From NCBI RefSeq assembly GCF_001858025.1, contig NZ_LZQD01000001.1:355656-419655 (forward strand): a stretch of DNA of 64,000 bases, given 5' to 3'. Position numbers and translations under genes: made by a program. The notes under the pieces were generated by a model. That model saw nothing but the letters and a program-made list of their open reading frames with translations, did not search any database and was not told the DNA's origin. Below, in pieces: positions 18,187-27,623 of the stretch (position 1 is the first letter of the stretch; each line of letters begins with the position of its first letter). Origin of the DNA: Trichormus sp. NMC-1 (GTDB lineage Bacteria > Cyanobacteriota > Cyanobacteriia > Cyanobacteriales > Nostocaceae).

Positions 18187-19230
18187 ATGAAAATTGAAGC
18201 AATCAAGGCTGCTTTGCCGACAAAGAAATTGACAAATGATGATATTTTGGCATTAGTTGAGGAATATAGCACACCAATCTTTACAGGAGATTTAAAGACA
18301 GCTTTAAGTAAAATCAACTATTTCCTTCGCTATTCAGGTTCAGATATCCGTTACTGGTTAGACAAAGACGAAAAGCCAATTGATTTAGTGACTCGTGCTT
18401 TTCAAGAAGCAATTACGGAGGCAAACTGCGATAAAGATGATATAGATTTACTGGTTTATACTGGTATTGGTCGAGGATTTATAGAACCAGCAGCAGGCTA
18501 CCACGTTGCAGCTAGTCTTGGTTTGCAAAACGCAGAGTGTTTTGATATCCTCGATGCTTGCATGAGTTGGACTCGTACCCTGAACATAGTTCACACACTA
18601 CTTCAAAGCGGTCGTTATAAACGAGCTTTAATAGTTAATGCCGAGTGTAATATGCACTTTGGTGGACCAGTTTTTCCTACTGTTTTCCAACTGCCCAATA
18701 TTGAAGCTATGGAATGGTCTTTTCCAGCTTATACTTTGGGAGAAGCAGCGACAGCAACAATTGTTTCCTACGATCCAGATCGAGAATGGGAATTTCACTT
18801 TAAATCTCGTCCAGATCTGGCAGATCTATGCAATGTCCCCTTAGATGGATACGAAGGTTATTGCACACCTTCTAAGCGGATTGGTTTAAATGGCGTTAAC
18901 AAATTTACCTCTTTTGGAGTTGAGTTGCACGCCAACTCATATGAAGAGTCCATTAAGATATTTAAACTCTTAAAAGCTCCTACTGACGAAATTCGGGCAA
19001 TTTTCCCCCATGCATCGTCAAAAAGAGAGTGGGATAAAGTTGCTGAAGCATTAGGTGTCAAGCATCTCATGTGGCATATTTATCCAAATTATGGAAATCT
19101 AGTCTCTGCTTCTATACCCACAGGTATCGCTTCAGCTATCGAGGCAGGAAAGATTCAGCGAGGAGATCGGATTGCGGGTTTGCTTGGTAGTGCAGGTATG
19201 TCTTTTGCTGCCTATTCGTTCATCTATTAA
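18187..19230 (+). CDS. KAS III (FabH)-like condensing enzyme
   Basis: This 347-aa thiolase-fold protein keeps the FabH triad: Cys125 (ILDACMSW), His275 (IFPHASSK) and Asn304 (YGNLVSAS). The C-terminal glycine-rich GLLGSAGMSFAAY loop is also typical. Housekeeping FabH is usually encoded with other fatty-acid genes; here it lies between a FAAL-ACP and an aminotransferase fusion and has a divergent N-terminus. It therefore probably joins the ACP-bound acyl chain to a second acyl unit to give a beta-keto product. That product would be a natural substrate for the downstream aminotransferase. Ester-forming KAS III relatives are an alternative. Confidence 0.88.
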   Translation: MKIEAIKAALPTKKLTNDDILALVEEYSTPIFTGDLKTALSKINYFLRYSGSDIRYWLDKDEKPIDLVTRAFQEAITEANCDKDDIDLLVYTGIGRGFIEPAAGYHVAASLGLQNAECFDILDACMSWTRTLNIVHTLLQSGRYKRALIVNAECNMHFGGPVFPTVFQLPNIEAMEWSFPAYTLGEAATATIVSYDPDREWEFHFKSRPDLADLCNVPLDGYEGYCTPSKRIGLNGVNKFTSFGVELHANSYEESIKIFKLLKAPTDEIRAIFPHASSKREWDKVAEALGVKHLMWHIYPNYGNLVSASIPTGIASAIEAGKIQRGDRIAGLLGSAGMSFAAYSFIY

Positions 19231-19323
19231 TTAAGAGCTAATAAGAGGGGTATCCCATTTCTCTACCTCCTCATATTTTCTTTAAAATAGCAAATGATTA
19301 ATTAATAAGAGGTTTAAGAATTA

Positions 19324-21942
19324 ATGTTGTTTCAATTTTTAAAGCTTATTAGCGTAACTTTCATTTACCTCTGTGGATATTTTATTACTACTGTAGGTAG
19401 TAATAAAGAAGAGCGAAGCTTAAAACAAGGGCAATGGATTTACCGCTATTTCCTTCAAATGGGACCGGTCTACATCAAAATCGGACAAATTTTAGCGACA
19501 CGTTCTGATTTGATTCCAGAAAATTGGGTACAAACATTGCGAGAACTGCAAGATAATGTACCTTATATGAATGAAGCCGATACCAGGAAAATTATCAGCA
19601 AAGATTTGCCTCTGGCATTTGAAAATGTTTTTAGTGAATTTTCCTTTCAGCCACTAGCTAGTGGTTCCATTGCTCAAGTCCATAGCGCCACTTTAGTCAG
19701 TGGGCAAAAAGTCGCTGTAAAAGTTGTTAAGAAAAATGTTCTTAATCAACTTAAACAAAATCTGGATATTATTCAGTTCTTTGTTGCCATTCTTGATTTT
19801 GTAGTTCCATCTGTACGAGAACTAGGTTTACCAAAGCGTCTGCAAGAATTAAGAAATTTGCTGATTATTCAAGCAGACATGAAGCAGGAAGCTCAAAAGC
19901 AGGAAGAAGTATATACCAACTTCAAAAATCATCCTTATGTCAAGGTTCCTGCGATTATTAAAGACCTTTCTACTTCTAACTTATTGTTCATGGAGTTCAT
20001 GGAGGGAATTCCCGGAAAAGATGTTCACAAGGTTGAATTAAAACGCAATCTTCTCGCTCAACGTTTCCAGGATACTATTTATACTATGCTTTATATGCAT
20101 GGTTTATGTCATGGAGACCCTCATCCTGGAAATATATTTTTTACAAAAGATGGCTCAATTATTCTCCTAGACTATGGCATTACTGTGCAACTTAGCGAAG
20201 ATGAAAAATGGGGTTTATCGTCCTTTTACTATGCTTGTACTCGCAAAGAATGGGGTGTAGCTGTAGAGCGTTTTACTCAGCACTTTGTCACAGATAAAGA
20301 CTACATTTTTCAAAATTTGAGTCAGTACGAGCAAGAAATTCAAAGCGTTTTACAATATCACTTTGATATCAGTACAACACAATGGTCAACAGTTAGTTAT
20401 TTCCAAGATGTTAGCAAGATATTGCGTAAATATCGCGCACGGTACACAACTAATTTTACAAAAGTTGAGTTGGTATTTTTATCTTGCGAGGGTTTTGCAA
20501 CGCAAATCGATCCCAATATTGATATCTGGGAGAATGCAAGTAAGTTTACAGACCGTTACTCTCCCTATATGAGTTCAGAAGTCAAAGAAACGTTTGATGT
20601 TTATTTTCAACAAACGGCTCCTTCTTCTTTAGCAATGCGCGATCGCGCCAATAATTCTTTAGTCGCACCTACTCACATTAACCGATATTTTTTCCCTAGC
20701 ACTTATCCAGTATTTGTCAAAAAGGCTAATAAAAGCAAAATCGAAGACTTTGATGGTAATGTTTTCGTAGACATATCATGCGGTTACGGTCCTCATCTCT
20801 TAGGCTACGCCCATCCTGCCGTTAACCAAGCAATTTCTGAATCTCTTGCTAACGGATTTGTCAACGCAATTGGAAGTGAAGCGGAATTAAAACTAGCCGA
20901 AATGCTGGTTGAGGCTTTACCTGGTGCTGAAAAAGCAATCCTTTCCAACTCAGGAACAGAATCAATTTTACAAGCATTCCGTCTGTGTCGTGCTTACCGA
21001 AAGAAAGATCGAGTAGCGAAGTTTGAAGGACACTATCACGGATTTTCTGATCAAGGAATGGTCAGTTCTTGGTTTCGCTTTACAGGTGAAAAGTTTGATC
21101 CTCAGCCTATTGCTGGAACTCAAGGAACTGAAAGTGCTACAGTCAAAAATACTCTGGTTTTGCAATATGGTTACATTGAAGGTTTAGAGCGATTGCGATC
21201 AGAAGCATCTGAGTTAGCCTGTGTTATTTGCGAACCAATGCCTTCATTACTAGCTAATTACGACGTTGAATTTCTCACAAAACTGAGAGAAATATGTACA
21301 GAGTTAGATATTCCCTTAATTTTTGATGAAGTTGTTTCTGGATTTCGAGTAGCTTATGGTGGTGTCCAAAACTTGGCAGGAATTACCCCTGATTTGACTT
21401 GCTTGGGTAAAGTAATTGGCGGAGGACTTCCTTGCGGTGCAGTTGTTGGGAAACAGAAACTGATTGATATTGGTAAAAGTTCCCAAGATCCTTTTTCTGA
21501 CTATGAAAAGAAAGCCTTTGTCGGTGGGACAATGAGTGGAAACTCACTGACTTGTGTTGCAGGAACAGCTGCATTAACTTATCTCAAAGAACATCCAGAA
21601 ATATATGTACAACTGGACAATAACACTAATTGGCTGGCAGAAAAACTACTAGAAATTGGTCACTCTCACGGTGTACCCATCAAAGTCAAAGCCAATCGTT
21701 CCATCTTTTCTTTGACATTTAGTCACAGACCTGCTAAATACTTCCGAGAAAAGCAAGCTGGTAGTAATTTTAAAGTCAATTTGGCTTTAGCATACTATAT
21801 GCGTAAACACGGCATTTATATGCCAGAACTCCACACCTTAATGTTGAGCGCAGCCCACACTCAAGAAGACCTAGAACTTATTTGTACTGCCTTCGATTTA
21901 AGTATGCAGGAAATGATCAAGGATGGTTTCTTTACACTTTAG
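19324..21942 (+). CDS. Fusion: UbiB/ABC1 atypical kinase + class III aminotransferase
   Basis: The 872-aa open frame unites two families. Residues 1-about 440 are a UbiB/ABC1 atypical kinase: KIGQILATRSDLIP (KxGQ motif, Lys52), ASGSIAQVH, HGDPHPGN with Asp265, and ILLDYG with Asp283. An N-terminal hydrophobic segment (residues 6-24) may be a membrane anchor. Residues about 450-872 are a PLP enzyme like glutamate-1-semialdehyde aminomutase: AILSNSGTESILQAFR, IFDEVVSGFR and CLGKVIGGGLPCG with Lys696 as the likely PLP lysine. No stop or frameshift separates them. The aminotransferase half could aminate a ketone from the KAS III step. The role of the kinase-like half is unknown; UbiB proteins support quinone biosynthesis with ATPase activity. 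Confidence 0.93.
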   Translation: MLFQFLKLISVTFIYLCGYFITTVGSNKEERSLKQGQWIYRYFLQMGPVYIKIGQILATRSDLIPENWVQTLRELQDNVPYMNEADTRKIISKDLPLAFENVFSEFSFQPLASGSIAQVHSATLVSGQKVAVKVVKKNVLNQLKQNLDIIQFFVAILDFVVPSVRELGLPKRLQELRNLLIIQADMKQEAQKQEEVYTNFKNHPYVKVPAIIKDLSTSNLLFMEFMEGIPGKDVHKVELKRNLLAQRFQDTIYTMLYMHGLCHGDPHPGNIFFTKDGSIILLDYGITVQLSEDEKWGLSSFYYACTRKEWGVAVERFTQHFVTDKDYIFQNLSQYEQEIQSVLQYHFDISTTQWSTVSYFQDVSKILRKYRARYTTNFTKVELVFLSCEGFATQIDPNIDIWENASKFTDRYSPYMSSEVKETFDVYFQQTAPSSLAMRDRANNSLVAPTHINRYFFPSTYPVFVKKANKSKIEDFDGNVFVDISCGYGPHLLGYAHPAVNQAISESLANGFVNAIGSEAELKLAEMLVEALPGAEKAILSNSGTESILQAFRLCRAYRKKDRVAKFEGHYHGFSDQGMVSSWFRFTGEKFDPQPIAGTQGTESATVKNTLVLQYGYIEGLERLRSEASELACVICEPMPSLLANYDVEFLTKLREICTELDIPLIFDEVVSGFRVAYGGVQNLAGITPDLTCLGKVIGGGLPCGAVVGKQKLIDIGKSSQDPFSDYEKKAFVGGTMSGNSLTCVAGTAALTYLKEHPEIYVQLDNNTNWLAEKLLEIGHSHGVPIKVKANRSIFSLTFSHRPAKYFREKQAGSNFKVNLALAYYMRKHGIYMPELHTLMLSAAHTQEDLELICTAFDLSMQEMIKDGFFTL

Positions 21943-22041
21943 TTAGTGAATCAGAAATAAAGTCTAATGGAGAGATAAGCAGTTTACTCTCCTTTCTCTA
22001 TTATTTATTCCTCGTTTTTCAAACAATACTGAGATTATTTT

Positions 22042-23502
22042 ATGAATTTACTAAAATCTTCCCCACACTCTACTCGTAAATGTAAAGTTGCTGTCATTGG
22101 TGCTGGTGCTAGTGGTATTGCTACAGCAAAATCTCTTATTGAAGATGGTCACGAACCGACTGTTTTTGAAAGCAGCGATCAAGTTGGTGGTGTTTGGGTC
22201 TTTAAAAATACTAGCGGCAGGGCTTTTAGTACAGTTCACTTTCAACACTCAAAGTATGTTAGTGTTTTCTCCGATTATCCTATGTCGATGGAGTCCAGTG
22301 AGTTTCCTGACCATACAGAGGTTCTGGACTATCTCAATGAATACGTAGACCACTTTGATATTAGGAAACATATCAAATTCAATACAACAGTAGATAAAGT
22401 TTCCAGAAAGGATGATGATTGGGAAGTTACTGTCAGCTATCCTGGCGGTCAATCTACTTTCAATTTCGATGCGATCGCTATTTGTAGCGGTATTTATAAT
22501 GAAGCAAGATGGCCAAATTTTCCTGGCGAAGAAAAATTTCAAGGAAAGATAATCCATTCTAAAGATTATAAAGAACCTTCAATTTTTGCAGATAAAAATG
22601 TTCTAATTGTTGGCAATGGACCTAGTGGAGTAGATATTGCAGTCACTGCATCCTATAGCTCTAATAAAGCCATTTGGAGTTATCGTAAAAATCGTTGGTT
22701 ACTTCCCAGATACTGCGAAAGAATACCCTTTGATTTTATCGTGACTCGCCTGAATAAACATATCCCTTTCCGGCATCAAATTTTATCTTTGGTTCACATT
22801 AAAAAGTTTTATCCGATTATGTTAGATCACCAGGCTTGTGGTGTGAAGCCAAATGTTGGTCCAGAGAAATCAGGTCCTGTTTTTAATGAAGATGCCTTAA
22901 ACCGCATCCGGCTGGGAGCAATCAAAACCAAACCAAATATTGCACATTTTGAAGAAAATAAGGTTGTATTTGAAGATGGTAGCAGTGAATTAGTAGATAT
23001 GGTTGTGTATGCAACAGGCTACCAAGTTAAAGTTCCTTTCATGGATGAATATTTAGGTGAAGACCATCAAAAAAACTTAAATCTTTATAAGATGGTATTT
23101 CCCCCCGAATTACCCAACTGTGGCTTTATTGGATTTGTTTACGGAAACGTCATATTTCCCACTTCTGAACTGCAAGCACGTTGGTTTTCTAAAGTCATTT
23201 CTGGTGAAGTTGAATTACCATCAAAAACAGCAATGGAAGAGCAAATTCAAGAACACAGAAAACATCAGGAAGAAGGCTGGCTTGACAGTGCATACCGTAG
23301 CTTGCGTATTTCAGCTTTTGATTACATGGATGACATAGCGAAGGAAATTAACGCTATGCCTAAAATTTGGGAAAACTGGACAATTTTGAAGGAAATTTTC
23401 GCAGGTCCAATGATGGCAACACAATTCAGGCTTAATGGACCTCATAAATGGCAAGGTGCTGCGTCTTGGATCAAAAAAGTACCCAAGCTAGTTCGGAAAT
23501 AG
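22042..23502 (+). CDS. Flavin-containing monooxygenase
   Basis: The 486-aa protein has the class B flavoprotein monooxygenase layout. The FAD Rossmann motif is VAVIGAGASGIATAKSL (about residues 16-32) and the NADPH motif is VLIVGNGPSGVDIAV. The FMO signature FxGxxxHxxxY is met by FQGKIIHSKDY, and ATGY lies near the end. FMOs oxidise soft nucleophiles such as amine N or thioether S. Following an aminotransferase, N-oxidation of the new amine is the attractive guess. It lies about 100 bases after the fusion gene on the same strand. Confidence 0.93.
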   Translation: MNLLKSSPHSTRKCKVAVIGAGASGIATAKSLIEDGHEPTVFESSDQVGGVWVFKNTSGRAFSTVHFQHSKYVSVFSDYPMSMESSEFPDHTEVLDYLNEYVDHFDIRKHIKFNTTVDKVSRKDDDWEVTVSYPGGQSTFNFDAIAICSGIYNEARWPNFPGEEKFQGKIIHSKDYKEPSIFADKNVLIVGNGPSGVDIAVTASYSSNKAIWSYRKNRWLLPRYCERIPFDFIVTRLNKHIPFRHQILSLVHIKKFYPIMLDHQACGVKPNVGPEKSGPVFNEDALNRIRLGAIKTKPNIAHFEENKVVFEDGSSELVDMVVYATGYQVKVPFMDEYLGEDHQKNLNLYKMVFPPELPNCGFIGFVYGNVIFPTSELQARWFSKVISGEVELPSKTAMEEQIQEHRKHQEEGWLDSAYRSLRISAFDYMDDIAKEINAMPKIWENWTILKEIFAGPMMATQFRLNGPHKWQGAASWIKKVPKLVRK

Positions 23503-23584
23503 GTTATTGATACTAAACACTAATATTTTTAGGTTATGGTAAGCCTGTTGTAATTATTAAAATAAGACATGGAGATGATGAAGC

Positions 23585-24970
23585 ATGAATACGTTTATGA
23601 ACAATATCTTTCAGCCTTTTATGAGTAAAAATAAATTACCAAACGGACCTGAAGAACCTGAATTATTTCAGTTAATCAATTGGCTTGTTAGACCTTTTGA
23701 GTATCTAAAAGAATGTGTAGATAGATATGGCGATATATTTACTATTAGGACATTTGGTTTCTCTCCATTGGTATTTATAGGAAATTCTCAAGGAATTCAA
23801 GAAATTTTTAGTACCTATGCTAAATCTTTTGATGTCAAAACTACAAATGCTATTCTGCATCCTATAACTGGCGATCACTCCATAGTATTAATGGATGACT
23901 CCAAGCATAAAAGAGAGCGTAAATTACTTATGCCTGCTTTTCATGGAGATAGAATGAAATTATATGCTAAAAAAATATGTGAAATTACTGATAATGTCAC
24001 TTCTTCCCAGGAAATAAATAAACCTTTTCTTGCTAAAAGTTTCATTGAAGAGATTGCCCTCAAGATACTTGTGGACATATTGTTTGGAATCCGTGAAGAG
24101 GGAAAAAGCAAACAATTTTTGTCGATTATAACTGATTGGGTAAATATCATTGATTCTCCAGTGCAATCGAGTTTGATGTTCTTTAAAGTTCTGCAAGTAG
24201 ACTTAGGAGACTGGAGCCCCTGGGGTAATTTTATCAGAACCAAACAAACAGTTGACAAGCTTCTTCAAGCTGAAATAGAAGATAGGCGAACTAACAGAAA
24301 AAAACTTGGCGATGATATCTTCAGTTTAATGCTGGAAGCAACTTATGAAGATGGTCAGAAAATGAGCGATGACCAGATAAAACATGAATTGTTTACTTTT
24401 TTGTATGCTGGCTACGAAACAACCGTGACTGCTTTATCTTGGGCTTTTTACTGGCTCGAAAAATACCCCCGCGTAAAAGTTAAACTGTTGCAAGAAATAG
24501 ATAGTTTAGGGGACAATCCTGACCCGATGGAGATATCTAATCTCCCATATTTAACGGCTGTTTGTGAAGAGACATTGCGATTTTATCCAGCAGTGACATT
24601 TGCTTTTGGACGTACTGCTAAACAAGACATGAAAATAATGGGTCGTTTTTTTGAAGCTGGGACAACATTTTATCCCTGTATTTATTCAGTCCATCATCAA
24701 GAAGATGTGTATCCAAATTCAAAGCGATTTAGACCAGAAAGATTTTTAGAACGTCAATATACCCCTTACGAGTTCATCCCTTTTGGCGGTGGTTCCAGGT
24801 ATTGTTTGGGTTATGCTTTTGCTATGTTAGAAATGAAACTACTAATAGCTTCAATTGTATCTAAATACAATTTAAAATTAGCTGATAATCAACCCATTCA
24901 ACCAGTACGTCATTTAAGCACTATCAAACCCTCCAATGGTGTACCTTTAGTTATAACTGGGTTTCGCTAA
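23585..24970 (+). CDS. Cytochrome P450
   Basis: This 461-aa P450 shows the I-helix oxygen site AGYETT, the K-helix EETLRF (ExxR) and the heme loop FGGGSRYCLGYAFA with Cys407 as thiolate ligand. There is no N-terminal membrane anchor. It resembles the cyanobacterial CYP110 group, which act on fatty acids and related chains, so hydroxylation of the acyl part of the product is plausible. The start is supported by GGAG eight to ten bases before the ATG. Electrons would come from host ferredoxin; no partner is encoded nearby. Confidence 0.95.
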   Translation: MNTFMNNIFQPFMSKNKLPNGPEEPELFQLINWLVRPFEYLKECVDRYGDIFTIRTFGFSPLVFIGNSQGIQEIFSTYAKSFDVKTTNAILHPITGDHSIVLMDDSKHKRERKLLMPAFHGDRMKLYAKKICEITDNVTSSQEINKPFLAKSFIEEIALKILVDILFGIREEGKSKQFLSIITDWVNIIDSPVQSSLMFFKVLQVDLGDWSPWGNFIRTKQTVDKLLQAEIEDRRTNRKKLGDDIFSLMLEATYEDGQKMSDDQIKHELFTFLYAGYETTVTALSWAFYWLEKYPRVKVKLLQEIDSLGDNPDPMEISNLPYLTAVCEETLRFYPAVTFAFGRTAKQDMKIMGRFFEAGTTFYPCIYSVHHQEDVYPNSKRFRPERFLERQYTPYEFIPFGGGSRYCLGYAFAMLEMKLLIASIVSKYNLKLADNQPIQPVRHLSTIKPSNGVPLVITGFR

Positions 24971-25033
24971 TAGGCAAAATTAGTAATACGCACATTCGCA
25001 AGTTCAGTATTCTATCTCAAGGATTAAAATAAA

Positions 25034-25903
25034 ATGTCAGAGCAAACAAATAGACTCCGCTATTTCAATATTGTGCTTGATTCAATTGAGAAACAAAATC
25101 AGGAAGTGATAGAAGCTTTTGGGCATCATGTCCATTGGGGTTATTGGGACTCAAACAGTTTACCAGATGGTTCTGTTGAAGACTTTCGGCGAGCAACAGA
25201 AAAGTTATCTGTGAAAATGTGTGAAGCAGGTAGAATTACAGATAATCAAAGAGTTTTAGATGTAGGATGTGGATTTGGCGGCACGATAGCCACTATTAAT
25301 AATAGATATAAAAATATGGATTTAGTCGGTGTGAATATTGATGAGCGCCAGCTAGCCAGAGCCAGAGAACTTGTTTTGCCTGCGGCAACTAACAAAGTTG
25401 AATTTGTAGAAGCAGATGCCTGTAAGCTACCTTTTGAAAATAATTCCTTTGATGTAGTTTTAGCTGTTGAGTGTGTCTTTCACTTTCCCAGTCGAGAGCT
25501 ATTCTTTCAAGAAGCAAAACGGGTACTAAAACCAGGTGGTTATCTAGCGATTTGTGACTTCACTCCGGCAGATATAGTAATGCCTTGGATTGGGATGTTA
25601 GATTTTGTGTTTAATGGCTTATTTCCTAGTACTTATGGTCAAAATAACCTTAACCTGAGTAATAACATAACTTTGCACGAGTATGAAAAACTCGCTGAAA
25701 AGAGAGGATTTCGTGTTGTGTATGAACACGACATTACCGTAAATACATTGCCTACTTACCCAATTTCTTGTCAAGTAATGCGTAAAGCCTCACCTCCAGG
25801 ATGGGATACTGAAGTAGATATGTTTCTTACCCAAACTATGGAATGGTTCAGCCGTCAAGGTTTATATCGTTACATAATTTTCTCATTTGAAGCCCTGTCT
25901 TGA
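25034..25903 (+). CDS. Class I SAM-dependent methyltransferase
   Basis: A 289-aa methyltransferase with SAM motif I RVLDVGCGFGGT (about residue 75), the acidic NIDERQL after strand 2, FVEADACKLPF and the post-motif region VLKPGGYLAICDF. It resembles the UbiE/tocopherol/sarcosine-type group that methylates small molecules on C, N or O. It is near the end of the biosynthetic operon and probably tailors the product. AAGGA lies upstream of the ATG. Confidence 0.93.
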   Translation: MSEQTNRLRYFNIVLDSIEKQNQEVIEAFGHHVHWGYWDSNSLPDGSVEDFRRATEKLSVKMCEAGRITDNQRVLDVGCGFGGTIATINNRYKNMDLVGVNIDERQLARARELVLPAATNKVEFVEADACKLPFENNSFDVVLAVECVFHFPSRELFFQEAKRVLKPGGYLAICDFTPADIVMPWIGMLDFVFNGLFPSTYGQNNLNLSNNITLHEYEKLAEKRGFRVVYEHDITVNTLPTYPISCQVMRKASPPGWDTEVDMFLTQTMEWFSRQGLYRYIIFSFEALS

Positions 25904-26045
25904 TAGAGTTCCGGTAGTCATCTGTGCAATGGATAATATCCTTACACCGTAAGAGTTTCATGATTAATATTTGTACCTCATATACCAACGATACGCTGTA
26001 TTTTGTTGATTGGTGCATAAGTATCAAATACTCAGGAGTTGTATA

Positions 26046-26723
26046 ATGAGCGTATTTAAAGCTATTTTGAGCTTACTAATCTATGGTTTTTTGTCAATTG
26101 GTATACCACTTCTAGGTTGGGGTATTGATAACTTGACAGAATTTTTGGCAAATCCAGCGAGAGTTATTTTCTTAGTTGGTTCAACTTTGATAAGTATCGT
26201 CTATGCCTGGTTTATACCTCAAAATCTTGTGAGTGACGCGGTTAAAGATAAACTGATAACTCGCCAAAACATCACTTTATGGTTGAGTATGCTTCTTTAC
26301 GTGATCATTTTTAGCCTCTTGCCATACTGTGATCGCCACAACCTCTGGCAAATTAAAGCTGAAAATTATTTAAGATATGTTGGGGTAGTAATGTTTACCA
26401 TTGGACTGATTTTCTCCACTTGGGGTCCACTGCACCTTGGTAAACAATTTGTTTTCAATGTGACAATTCAAGAAGGAAATAAATTAGTCACAGATGGACC
26501 ATTTAGCTATGTACGCCACCCCCGTTATTTTGGTTTGGTTCTTTGGGTTTTAGGAGTTTCACTCATCTATCTTTCAGTTGTGGGGCTAGTCATGACTGGG
26601 GTATATATGTTGTTGCTGGCATGGCGAATTTATGACGAAGAAAATTTACTCCAGCAAGAGTTTGGTGAACAATGGACAAATTATTGTCAGCAAACGAAGC
26701 GGATAATTCCTTTTATTTATTAA
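26046..26723 (+). CDS. ICMT/PEMT-like membrane methyltransferase
   Basis: From the ATG at 26046 (preceded by AGGAG) it is 225 aa with five or so hydrophobic segments. The C-terminal signature GPFSYVRHPRYFG, then YDEENLL and FGEQWTNYCQ, fits the isoprenylcysteine carboxyl methyltransferase/phospholipid methyltransferase superfamily, which uses SAM at the membrane. A start 36 bases upstream has no ribosome site. As the last gene of the operon it may methylate a carboxyl, amine or thiol of a lipophilic product. Confidence 0.85.
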   Translation: MSVFKAILSLLIYGFLSIGIPLLGWGIDNLTEFLANPARVIFLVGSTLISIVYAWFIPQNLVSDAVKDKLITRQNITLWLSMLLYVIIFSLLPYCDRHNLWQIKAENYLRYVGVVMFTIGLIFSTWGPLHLGKQFVFNVTIQEGNKLVTDGPFSYVRHPRYFGLVLWVLGVSLIYLSVVGLVMTGVYMLLLAWRIYDEENLLQQEFGEQWTNYCQQTKRIIPFIY

Positions 26724-26847
26724 GAAAAATTCATGTTTCAAAACCCCTGATACTGAAACAATAGGGCGACTTACAACAAAATCTTCCCGGCGAAGATAAC
26801 TCGCTCGACAAGCTACTAGGCAACTCTAATTTCTAAACTTTAATCGA

Positions 26848-26962
26848 ATACGCCTTATGTGAATCAAGTCATAGGATGCTGTAGACCTCAAGCTTTGGTG
26901 TCCATACCTTTATCTTGTGGTTTCCCGCTTCTTTTTACTACCCCATCTCACATAAGGCGTAT
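26848..26962. mobile_element. 115-bp MITE-like element with 15-bp inverted ends
   Basis: Perfect terminal inverted repeats ATACGCCTTATGTGA and TCACATAAGGCGTAT bound a non-coding interior. A diverged relative lies reversed at about 28960-29047, sharing the outer 35-40 bases. It has no coding capacity, so any movement would need a transposase in trans. Confidence 0.75.
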
Positions 26963-27001
26963 AATAATATTGCTATACCCGGTTTTTGAGTCGTTTGCTA
27001 C

Positions 27002-27106
27002 TATAGCCGTGGACAGGGTGGTTAGGACATCAACTAATCCTAAAACTTAGACACTAAAAGGCTTCTAGCACTGTCACCTGTCACCTGTTCCCTGTCACCT
27101 GCTATA
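27002..27106. mobile_element. 105-bp dispersed repeat, copy A
   Basis: It is closely similar to a same-length element at 44004-44108. Both begin TATAGC, contain GACAGGG(T/C)GGTTAGGACA, and end CCTGTCACCTGCTATA. The imperfect inverted ends (TATAGC...GACAGG versus CCTGTC...GCTATA) and equal length suggest a MITE. A right-end fragment (GTCACCTGCTATAAC) lies at 36500-36514. Confidence 0.8.
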
Positions 27107-27146
27107 ACTCCCCTAATAGCCGTATAACAATTCCGTTGCTCCCTAC

Positions 27147-27623
27147 CTAATTCACTGCAAAGATTTCGTGAATTACGCCACCTTCACCGGTGCGTCCTTT
27201 GCCGATTGCAACTATATTATTCAGCCATGCGTATCGCTCATCACCTGTCTCGAATAAAGGATTGGTTCTGAGATAGTATCGCTCCTCTGCGCCTTGCGGA
27301 TCGTCCGGCTTAGAATAATCCACCGCATACTCAAAGTTTTCTGGGCTTGCGACCATCCGTCCGCCATAAGTCATGAGAATGATTGCCCCGTCATGCGTCT
27401 TTAGGCATAGACGAACGTCGATTGCGCCAGACCCGTCAGCCCTTACTCTAGCCCAATCGCCACCGGACATCGGGATAACCTCACCTTTGAGATTCGGTCC
27501 CTCGAACTGTCCAGACTGGGCTATAAAGATTATGCGGTTCCCATCGGGGGCTTGTCCGACATCCATCGGCGGTTGAATTTGTATTCTTATCTCGAACAAG
27601 AATTCGGTCTTAAGCTCGGACAT
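27147..27623 (-). CDS. DUF3237 family protein
   Basis: The ATG at 27623 gives 158 aa; AAGGAG lies six bases upstream of it, whereas an ATG at 27644 lacks such a site. The sequence fits the DUF3237 family, small beta-barrel proteins of unknown function: FEIRIQIQPPMDVG, GEVIPMSGGDWARVRADGSG, and TNPLFETGDERYAWLN near the end. Its codons are richer in G+C than those of its neighbours (many GCC, GTC and CGC-type codons), which suggests recent acquisition. It stands alone between repeat-filled spacers. Confidence 0.8.
   Translation of the reverse strand: MSELKTEFLFEIRIQIQPPMDVGQAPDGNRIIFIAQSGQFEGPNLKGEVIPMSGGDWARVRADGSGAIDVRLCLKTHDGAIILMTYGGRMVASPENFEYAVDYSKPDDPQGAEERYYLRTNPLFETGDERYAWLNNIVAIGKGRTGEGGVIHEIFAVN

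Larger units (their letters stand above)
26724..27146. other. Operon end spacer filled with small repeats
   Basis: No gene is seen. A weak inverted repeat (TGTTTCA/TGAAACA, 26734-26760) follows the last biosynthetic gene without a T-run. The rest consists mostly of two MITE-like elements (26848-26962 and 27002-27106). This marks a plausible right boundary of the biosynthetic locus. Confidence 0.6.
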
